64,000 bases of DNA from Rhizoclosmatium globosum (lineage: Eukaryota > Chytridiomycota > Chytridiomycetes > Chytridiales > Chytriomycetaceae): the NCBI GenBank assembly GCA_002104985.1, contig MCGO01000021.1, positions 434,001 through 498,000 of the forward strand, read 5' to 3'. The notes under the pieces were generated by a model, which was not told the DNA's origin, searched no databases, and saw only the letters and a program-made list of their open reading frames with translations. The position numbers and the translations under genes were made by a program. Below are positions 56,458 to 64,000 of the stretch, in pieces (position 1 is the stretch's first letter; each line of letters begins with the position of its first letter).

Positions 56458-58146
56458 ATGGCAACAACAGGAACAGCAGCAGCACCGGACACCGAATGGA
56501 GTGAATTCAAGCTGGATCCGGAAAGCGAGTTCCGAGTTGAAGTTGATCTGTCGTCGACGGCGGCATTTGAAGTTGTTCGGGGCAGCGCCGAAGTGTTTGG
56601 CTCCGAAGTTGCGACGCGCGCCGAGGTTCAACTCCGCGCCGGTTCAAAGGCCGCCGTCTTTTCGTGGACCGGCGCCGTGGTTCGCGTGAAAGGTTCCAGG
56701 GCGGCGGAGTGTGCGTTGCTTAACATTTACGTTGAACAATCAAATGTAACCCTGTTTGGCTTTTAGACTGCGCGGGTGATACGCCTATGCCTTCGTACTT
56801 GAATGTTCATGTTGCTTTGGAGAATGTGCGCAGGGATGCGGCTGCCTTCTCAACTTCCTCAAATCCACTCAGCGGGTACTTCTCTCCACTCCTCTCCTTT
56901 TCCCTCCCAGTAACTAATTATACACTTTCAATTAAAAGTCCATCCGTGATGATCGTCGGTCCCTCAGACGTAGGGAAATCTTCAATCGCAAAGATACTCG
57001 CAAACTATGCCATAAAACACCATCATCCAATCACATTCGCATCCCTCGATTGCGCCGATCCACCTCTTGCCCTTCCCGGCTCTCTCACAGCAACAATAAT
57101 CTCCCGCCCAATCGACATTGAAGAAGGCCTATCGGGTACACCTTCGTCAACAGGAATCCAACCCCTCGTTTATTACTACGGATACATTGACCCCAACGAA
57201 AAACTGAAACTGTACCAAAAGCAAGTTTCTTTGTTGGCTGCCACAGTTCAATCGAAACTCGCGAGTGATCCTGCACTTCGGACAGCAGGGGTTTTAATTG
57301 ACACGCCGTCTCAGTTTACGGAAAATCCGGCGCTTTTGAGTCATGCGATTGAAGTCTGGAAGCCGTCTGTTATTCTGGTTGTTGGGCATGAACGTGTGTA
57401 TTCTGATCTGGCAAGGCAGTTTCAAGGGAGTCGGGATGTTTCTGTGTTGAAATTGGCCAAATCTGGTGGGGTACGTATTTATGAATATAAAGAGCGTGTG
57501 AGAGTGACAGTCACTATCGAGAGTTCGGATGGAACAGACGCCGCTAAGACTGATATGACTTACACAAGAAGTCATTCGAATCTTACTGATACGGGTTATT
57601 TTTAAGGTTGTATCTCGCGACAAGGCGTACCGACGCGCACTTCAATCAGCCAAAATCCGAGAATATTTTACGGAACCACAAAGTTCCCCCTGAGTCCCTT
57701 CTCCAACATTGTCAGTTTCAACGAACTTGCAGTAAGACGAGTCGGTGACGGTAAATCAATCCTGATTTGTATTTCACAGCTATTCTAATGATTGTGTTTT
57801 GAACAGCAACAACTATCTTGGCATCTGCACTCCCCATTGGCCAAGACCGTAAAACCCAAGAAACCAAAATCGTCAAAGTCGAAGTCGGAGACATTCTACT
57901 CAACTCTGTACTCGCTGTATCTCACGCCGACCGTCTCGATGCAATTGCACCCGCGTCTGTCTCTGCCCAGCTCTCACAGCAGATCAAGAAACGGCTCTGA
58001 TTCTCGACAAAAACGTTGCAGGGTTTATTTACGTGAGTGAAGTGGATGACAAGAAGCATAAGTTGACTATACTCACGCCAAACCCGGGACGGTTGCCTAA
58101 AAAGTATATGGTGATGGGGTCGTTGAAATGGGTGGAGACTATTTAA
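56458..58146 (+). CDS. CLP1: Clp1-type polynucleotide kinase / cleavage-polyadenylation factor subunit; two frame breaks
   Basis: Exons 56458-56710, 56767-56875, 56939-57470, 57607-57750 and 57807-58146. Landmarks are PMPSYLNVHVALE, the P-loop GPSDVGKSS, YYYGYIDPNEKLKLYQKQ, AGVLIDTPSQF, KSGGVV followed by REYFYG, a VGDATTILASALP segment, and VAGFIYVSEVD near the end. Two single-base losses in homopolymers break the frame: the T run at 57666-57669 and the A run at 57988-57990. On either side the protein continues without gap relative to Clp1. Clp1 joins CF IA in mRNA 3'-end processing (and acts in tRNA splicing in animals). It is essential in yeast, so the breaks are probably sequence errors. 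A longer start at 56416 is possible. Confidence 0.9.
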
Positions 58147-58152
58147 ATAAAG

Positions 58153-59810
58153 TCAATAAACGTCGGAATGTGAGTTTATTGAATTGAGTGTTTCTGAAAT
58201 CAACTTATTTACAATGTCTTTGACACGGAGGGTGTCGACTTTCAGGTTATCAAAATCAATCACCTCGCCATCCTCTCTTCCACCCGTTAATTCCTGGAAT
58301 ATCGTGCTAGTCGCGTCTTTCGCGATATATTTGTACTGATCTTTTGAGATGCGGTTTGATTTGAACATTGGATCCAAGATTCCCTTCACAACTGTTGCAA
58401 TCCGTGCTTTGATGTTAGGAGGTTTTGCTGAAACCGTTGTTGCAGTTGATATGGGTGAGGATGCTGCGAGATTGCTGGTGGTGGATGAAGTAGACGATGA
58501 AGACGGTATTCGAGAGTGGAGTGTGGATGAGGAAGGAATGGGTATGAATGATGGATCAATTGCACGTTCTTTTCCTTTTGCAGAAGGAATAACTGAGGAA
58601 GCATGTGATTCGCTTGCTTCTGTGGCTGTTCGTTTGAAACTGGGCAAGTCTCTATTGGTGGTATACCCAAATCAGAGGGCAAATGATGGAGAGGTCGTTT
58701 TCCTTTTCCCTCTGATATATTGCTTGGGACTCTAGTTTTTAATTGTGGTGCTGCTACTGCTGCGGTGGATATTGATGAGGAACTGCTGCTTGACAAGTTT
58801 CGAGTTAGACTACTTTCGTTCCTGTTCACCTTTTTCGCAGTCTTGAATTGAGCCCATAATGCCTCTTCTTCATCTTGTTTACGTTTCTGGGCTTGAACAG
58901 CCCTATTCCGTTCCTCTTCAAGCCGTTGATCTTGCTCCTGTTTCCTTTTGAAACTTTCCTCCAGTCGCATAACTGATCCAACACGATTTCCGGCAGATTC
59001 AACAGCTGATACAGACTCCCTGAAGTTCCAGCCAGGTGTTCTATGTGATTTGAGAAAGACAATGATTGGATCTGGTTCCAAATCGTCCGGAGCGTGTCTC
59101 TGTGAAGAGAATGGAAGACGACTCAGGCTCTCCATCGAATGCTGGGTAATAAGGCGATTCGCGCGAGATTGACGCAGGTGTTGAATAGTTGAGCGTTCAC
59201 GAGCAACTCTCGAGTGCAGCGAGTTTGCCGTTGAAAGCGGAGCCCGGGAAGCGGCACGCTGGGCGACAAGGGCAGCGCGACACGGATCGCAGAGCCAGTT
59301 TGCACGTGGGACGCGCGAGAGAAACGCGCACGAAAGGTGGTGGCCGAGGTTGCACACATCGCACAGAACAAGTGTCGAGCCAGGCACGCGCTGCTGACAA
59401 ATGGCGCACGTGTCGTTGTCGTTGTTGTCGTCTTCGGCGTCAGTTTCAATGTTCGACTCGGGCGTGGCGATTGCGATTGTCTCGCGGGTGACGTAGTTGG
59501 CTCGGCGTGCTGACACTGAGCTTTCGTCAACGGCGGCACCTTCTGCACACCGATCCACCACGTGGTACGATGTGAAGGGAAGGCGGTCAATCGGACAGGA
59601 CCTGGACACAGACGTCCACTCTGTCAGGCACTGCATTGGATAACTGTTAGTTATCATGGCATTGACTACCCAAGTTGCGATACAGTACCTCAGTATGAAA
59701 CACGTGCGCACAGTCCGCTACGACTTGCGCCAGTTGCTCCTGTGCTCCATCGTTTACGCTTTCTGGATGGAGGTGGCCCAGGCAAAACGCACAAGTTTCA
59801 TTGAACTCAT
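58153..59810 (-). CDS. RING-PHD protein with C-terminal SRI-like domain (PHRF1-like)
   Basis: Exon 1 is 59689-59810 and exon 2 58153-59630. The RING is split by a 58-nt intron: TCAFC, CAHVFHTE, then CLTEW and SCPIDRLPF. A PHD finger follows (CAICQQ..., LCDVCNLGHHLSC, NWLCDPC), then long low-complexity and coiled-coil sequence (EEERNRAVQAQKRKQ). The C-terminus has VKGILDPMFKSNRISKDQYKYIAKDA, which resembles the SRI-like Pol II CTD-binding end of PHRF1 (animal) proteins. A frame break near 58640 (one missing base) is needed to join it. The start codon (MSSM...) also requires one added base near 59798 or an undetected upstream exon. Expected role: E3 ubiquitin ligase and chromatin reader tied to elongating polymerase II. 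Identification is by domain order. Confidence 0.7.
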
Positions 59811-59912
59811 TATTTCAACATTCATTGACTTATGCGGAATACATTATAAGCCAGTCCACCTGTGTGAGCATCTCCAAGAAGGAAAAACTTGCCAAACCAT
59901 CAATCAAAAGAA

Positions 59913-60992
59913 ATGGGCTCCCTTATGCTGACTTAACTCCAGACGCCAAGTACGTTCTCGATGTTGCGTCATACGTATCGATAGCTTTTGCCATCCTTGG
60001 CTTAATTGTGTCCCTCATATTGTTGCTGTCCATCTTTCATACTCGCCGGAAGCTTCGTCAAGCCACGACTCCAGAAACAGCTCGTCAAGACACTTATCTG
60101 GACGGCACACTGATATCAATCTTGATCATCATTATACTGTACAGTATCCTTGTGGTTGCAGAAAACATTATATGGGTGGTGGACTTTACTGCACTTGCCC
60201 CCTTTCTTGGCATCGTCGGGTACTTTCTCGTCTATGCGCTCTTTGCTCTCAATATCAGGCTGCCTTTGAGCGCCAAAGTTTGGTCAACAGGCAGCATCAA
60301 CCAAGGCAGCTCTCGTTCAATGTTGGTAATCCGATTTGGGTGCAATTCGTCATCTTCATAGTCCCCACCCTCTTCTTCGTGTTCCATATAGCTGCTTTTG
60401 CGATTTCTTCAGTAAGCGTTGTATCTTCTTCGTTTCTTTGAATGTACTAAACGCCCGTCTAGAAGCAGAACTGGCTTTTGATCCCATTCTCCACCCCAAA
60501 CACATCAGACAATCTCCCCAACACTCTTTTTCTCATTGGCATGCTCTACTTCCCTCTCGCAGCGATTAGCACAATATCTATATACGCGTTCTCTTATTAC
60601 TACGCTATGGAATCGTTTGACAAGACTCAAGTCGAACTCCAAAGCATCTCCCAAATATCTGCCCCGACAAATACAACAGCATCTCTTTTACCGTCAAAAC
60701 CATCCTTTCGGCGAGCTGTATCCTGCGGTGTACGATCATGTCGCTTGGCCTCATTGTCTTTTATATTCCAACTATTTTTTGTGTGTTTTGGAGAGTCACT
60801 GGAAAGAGGGCGGAGATTCAAACATATCCGAAAGAAGATTTGTGGCTGTATTTTTGGTTAAATGTTCTCCCGGCTTTGGATTGTGTGTGGACACCGGGTC
60901 TTATCTTATGGTTTCAAGAACGGTATAGAGAAGAGCTCTTTCTTTGGATTCTTGAGTGGATTGATTTTATGGTTGGAAAGCTCATTTCTTAA
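59913..60992 (+). CDS. Seven-helix GPCR-like protein, member B; several frame breaks
   Basis: Helices in order: KYVLDVASYVSIAFAILGL (TM1), LDGTLISILIIIILYSILV (TM2), ALFALNIRLAFERQ (TM3; needs one base at 60259-60263), VQFVIFIVPTLFFVFHIAAF (TM4), NTLFLIGMLYFPLAAIST (TM5), IMSLGLIVFYIPTIF (TM6; needs one base near 60722) and LNVLPALDCVWTPGLIL with WFQERYREE (TM7 and helix 8). A 51-nt intron (60412-60462) lies just after TM4, as in members C and D. The start is uncertain: ATG 59913 requires one more G in a GGG run. It is divergent from the PHRF1-like gene, with only about 100 bp between. It is a tandem relative of members C and D. Confidence 0.65.
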
Positions 60993-61232
60993 TAATAATG
61001 AAAATAATGGAAACCTTGAAATGGAATGGGGCTGTGTTGAGATGGGGTATTGGAAATCGAATCTCTTTATTGCCCTTTAAACGGTGATTTCGTTCTTTTC
61101 TAAAGCGATTTCTTTCTCTGGTATCCTTCTTCAATAATGGGTGCAGTAAGAAGTAATGGTGATGATAAGGGTGGAGAGACTATTGAGCTTGCTTCCAAAA
61201 ATTGCCAATAGCAAGGCTGGCTCCTCCCTCAC

Positions 61233-62412
61233 ATGAGTTCAATAACCACGGCACTGCCAACAAGCTCCGGCCAAGTCATCCTCGAGCACTCCAAATACAT
61301 CCTCGACCTCGCTGGATACGTTGCCATCGCCTTCTCAATCCTCGGTCTTGCCCTGTCGCTTCTACTCCTTGCCTCCATCTATCGTGCTCGACAGAGACGC
61401 ATGAAAGCAGCAGCCATGCACTCTTCAGCATCAACAACAGATACGCTCTCCATAACAGTGCGTACCAACGAACGTCAGGCTCATACATCGACGGCACACT
61501 CGTTCAGTGCTGTTTGTGATTGTCTTGTACAGTGTCCAGATTGCGACAGAGAACATTATATGGATTGTGGATTGGACTGTGTTGGATAGCACGCACTTCC
61601 TTGCGTTGTTGGGGTATGCACTTATGTTTACGCTGTTTGCGTTGAATGTGAGACTCGCTTTTGAGAGGCAGTATCTTGTGCATCCAAAGTGGCAGACGAA
61701 TCAAAGTTTTAGTATGTTTCGGGTTGGGACTTGGGGGATTGAGCTCTTTATCTTCGGGTGCCTGTCTTGTTCTTTTGTTTCCATATCGCTGCCTTTGTGC
61801 TTTCAGTGAGTCCGGCTCCCTTCTTGTGTAACTGGTTCTTGCGTACTGATAATCGATTCAGGAACCGCAATATTGGCTATTTTCGCCATTCACAATGCCT
61901 AGCACATCTGCAAAGCTTCCAAACATTCTGTTTCTCATTGGAATGCTTTATTTCCCTTTCGCATCAATCGTTACGGCTTGGATCTACGTGTATTCGTATC
62001 ATTTCACGATGCAGTCCTTTGGGCTGAACAAATTGGTGCGGGTTTAGAGCTGCAAACACTAGATAACCGCTTGTCGGTCTGCACGCCGAGCAAGTCCACT
62101 ATTCGTCGAGCTGTGCTTCTCCGCTGCTTTCTCATGAGCTTGGGATTGATAATCTTTTATGTTCCGACAATCGTGTTTATTCTTGTCAAAGAGTTTCAAC
62201 GAATTGCAGGCCAAGACGAGAATGGAGGGCAGGAGGAATATCCCGCGGACAATCTATGGCTGTATTTTTGGTTAAATGTGCTGCCAGCGTTGGATTGTGT
62301 GTGGACTCCGTGTCTTGTACTGTGGTTTCAGGAACGTTACCGCGAGGACTTTGTTTTATGGATCACAGAGTGCGCTGATGCAGCTGCTGATACATGGATT
62401 AAAGTTGGATAG
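61233..62412 (+). CDS. Seven-helix GPCR-like protein, member C; four frame breaks
   Basis: Begins MSSITTALPTSSGQVILEHSKYILDL, with an extracellular N-terminus and a first helix YVAIAFSILGLALSLLLL. Frame breaks near 61470, 61507 (T run), 61756-61758 (G run) and 62020-62023 (G run) each equal one missing base. Between them the sequence reads TM2 LFVIVLYSVQIATENIIWIV, TM3 FALNVRLAFERQYLV, TM4 VPVLFFCFHIAAFVLS, TM5 NILFLIGMLYFPFASIV, TM6 LMSLGLIIFYVPTIV and TM7 LNVLPALDCVWTPCLVLWFQ. The post-TM4 intron is 61806-61861. The C-terminus is short and acidic. Four breaks in one gene might mean a pseudogene, but the coding pattern between them is fully conserved. Confidence 0.65.
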
Positions 62413-62539
62413 TGCTTTACATTGTGATATTCCACTTTCTGACAAAAAAAGGGTCAAATGGATGGATTGATACTTCATCTCCACCTCACCAAAAAAGTAT
62501 TGGCAAATTGCAAGCACGCATTGCCTCCCAGCAACTTCA

Positions 62540-63715
62540 ATGAGCACACCTCAGACAGATGCCCCTTCTATACAAGAGCATTCTAAGTATGTTCTTGACC
62601 TGGCAGCATACATCAGCATAGCGGTATCCATCTTGGGAGCATCCATCTCCACTGTCCTACTCATCTCCATGCATTGGGCTCGGCGGAGGAAGGCCAAAAA
62701 AGGCGGTCCATCAAACGCTGCTTCTGCAACTACAAGTGTGTCCCTACTACATGGGCAGGCACAAGCTCAGGTACCACCTGACGGCGAATCACAGATGGGA
62801 TCTCACCTTGATGGGACACTTCTTGCTGTTCTTATTCTCATCTGGCTCTACTCTGTAGATGTACTGACAGTGAATCTACTTTGGATCTTGGATTGGGCCA
62901 TCTTGGATGACTCCCATTTCCTTGCATTGGCCGGTTATGCATGTATTTTTGCACTATTCGCCTTGAACGTCCGACTAGCCTTTGAACGACAGTATCTTGT
63001 GCATCATCAACAGAAGAAGAGGGGCCGATTAATTTCTCTTCAAATCGGAACTCTTGGAACGGAAATGTTCATCTTTGGGATTCCATTCGTCTTTTTTAGC
63101 TGTCATATATCTTCGTTTATCCTATCAGTAAGTTTCTCATTTAACACGTTCGCTTTGACTCAAGTGCTTGAGTTTAGGAACCACAGTATTGGCTTTTGGC
63201 TCCGTTCACAATGCCACTGACAGGAGCAACAACACCCAACATCCTCTTTGTAATTGGAATGCTTTATTTTCCATTTGCTGCTATAGTTACAGCCTGTATT
63301 TACGCTTATTCCTATCATTTCACAATGCGAGCCTTTACATCCCCCCTCCGCCCAACGATCTGGAAACACTAGAAAATCGAACCGTCACAATGATGCCCAA
63401 CATAGCATCAATTCAATTAGCTGTATTCCTCCGATGCGTGCTAATGAGTGTTGGCATTGTCGTCCTGTACATTCCCACCATCTTCTACATTTGTATGCGT
63501 GAATTTCAGCGGATAGCAGGGATACTGGTGTACCCGAAACATATCCCGAGGATAATCTCTGGTTATATTTTTGGTTGAACGTACTGCCAGCCTTGGATTG
63601 TGTGTGGACTCCGTGTCTTGTACTATGGTTCCAAGAGCGATATAGGGAGGATTTCGTTTTATGGATCATCGATTGTGTTGAGAAGCTCTTGGATGTTTGG
63701 ACGAATAAAAGCTGA
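62540..63715 (+). CDS. Seven-helix GPCR-like protein, member D; two frame breaks
   Basis: Exons 62540-63127 and 63178-63715 (50-nt intron after TM4). With two added bases (near 63335 in a T run and 63520) the model is 376 codons, 375 aa. TM1 YISIAVSILGASISTVLLIS, TM2 LDGTLLAVLILIWLYSVDVL, TM3 CIFALFALNVRLAFERQYLV, TM4 GTEMFIFGIPFVFFSCHISS, TM5 TPNILFVIGMLYFPFAAIV, TM6 CVLMSVGIVVLYIPTIFYI, TM7 LNVLPALDCVWTPCLVLWFQ. Exon 1 is unbroken, making this the best member for homology searches. Conserved family marks: FERQ at the TM3 end, Pro in TM6, PALDCVWTP in TM7 and WFQERYRED in helix 8. The ligand and G-protein are unknown. Confidence 0.75.
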
Positions 63716-63808
63716 ATCTACTTGTTGTCTGTAAAAGCGGTTTCATTTGACAGTCGATTTTATCAACCCATTTGACCCACGAGCACAGAAAGACTTCGCA
63801 GTAGGGTA

Positions 63809-64000
63809 GTATTCACCCGATTTGCCACCCCTTTCTCCCTTATTCCCCGACCGCGTCCCACCCCTGACCTTAGGAAACTGCCAAGAAATTAAAGGAGTGA
63901 TGGAAAATGGGCAAATGCTCATCGCCTCCAAATTTTACCAGAGTGGATTTGATGAATTCGACATCGCCCACCTTGCTCAGCAGCCTGGAAGGCAATGCCA
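63809..64000 (+). CDS. Open coding-like frame running off the right edge (partial)
   Basis: From about 63809 the frame is open to the window end and reads as ordinary protein: LGNCQEIKGVMENGQMLIAS, then FYQSGFDEFDIAHLAQQPG. The first ATG in frame is at 63900. The stretch upstream of the ATG is also open back to a stop near 63805, so it could be an internal exon or the first exon of a gene continuing rightwards. No domain can be named from about 60 residues. Confidence 0.35.

Noticed and set aside
1..64000. CRISPR arrays, bacterial operons, insertion sequences or integrated virus
   Set aside because: No regularly spaced direct repeats with spacers, no transposase or integrase reading frame, and no viral hallmark gene was seen on either strand.

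Overview
The window is eukaryotic and fungal, most likely from an early-diverging zoosporic fungus (Chytridiomycota); that placement is inference. The direct evidence is many short spliceosomal introns (about 43-150 nt, mostly GT..AG), four Zn2Cys6 fungal-type transcription factors, and housekeeping genes such as COPI beta, Clp1 and a TMX3-like PDI. Alongside these sit genes that most yeasts lack: a RING-PHD protein of PHRF1 type, JMJD5/KDM8, isobutyryl-CoA dehydrogenase and GPCR-like seven-helix proteins. Gene models were built by hand. Where all exons of a model add up to a multiple of three with no stop, I call it intact.

Layout. 0-7.5 kb: the tail of a beta-lactamase-related serine hydrolase, then three tandem Zn2Cys6 factors (- strand). 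7.6-12.2 kb: a DUF676-like lipase/esterase and an RGG-rich protein. 12.5-15.6 kb: a decayed paralogue, tRNA-Cys and two unrecognised proteins. 15.6-20.4 kb: a small secreted protein, a TMX3-like PDI and a PAS-kinase-like protein kinase with a 6-nt micro-exon. 21-26.8 kb: the intact copy of the decayed gene, a proline-rich protein, and a Cys-rich membrane protein that seems to end in a SAM domain. 26.9-33 kb: COPI beta and a TPR protein that may be FANCG-like. 33.2-33.7 kb: two tandem copies of a roughly 194-nt non-coding element with a closing stem. 33.9-37.2 kb: two unrecognised proteins. 37.2-48.1 kb: two tandem ABCC transporters, and an AEC/PIN-like carrier divergent from the second. 48.1-55.2 kb: ACAD8, JMJD5, a fourth Zn2Cys6 factor, an Ahp1-type peroxiredoxin and lipoyltransferase LipB/LIP2. 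55.3-63.7 kb: four seven-helix GPCR-like genes interleaved with Clp1 and the PHRF1-like gene. An open frame leaves the right edge.

Working together. The strongest themes are local gene-family expansion (Zn2Cys6, ABCC, GPCR-like) and possible signalling or transport modules. The two ABCC pumps and the AEC carrier could share a 226-bp intergenic promoter. ACAD8 (valine catabolism) and lipoyltransferase (lipoylation of 2-oxoacid dehydrogenases) are both mitochondrial metabolism genes, but I see no operon-like logic.

Data quality. About two dozen reading-frame breaks were found. Nearly all look like one missing base, often in a homopolymer. They cluster at 8.7-14.3, 24.6-26.4 and 55.9-63.6 kb, while the multi-exon genes between 33.9 and 55.2 kb are clean. 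Because an essential gene (Clp1) is hit too, I read most of them as assembly error rather than gene death.
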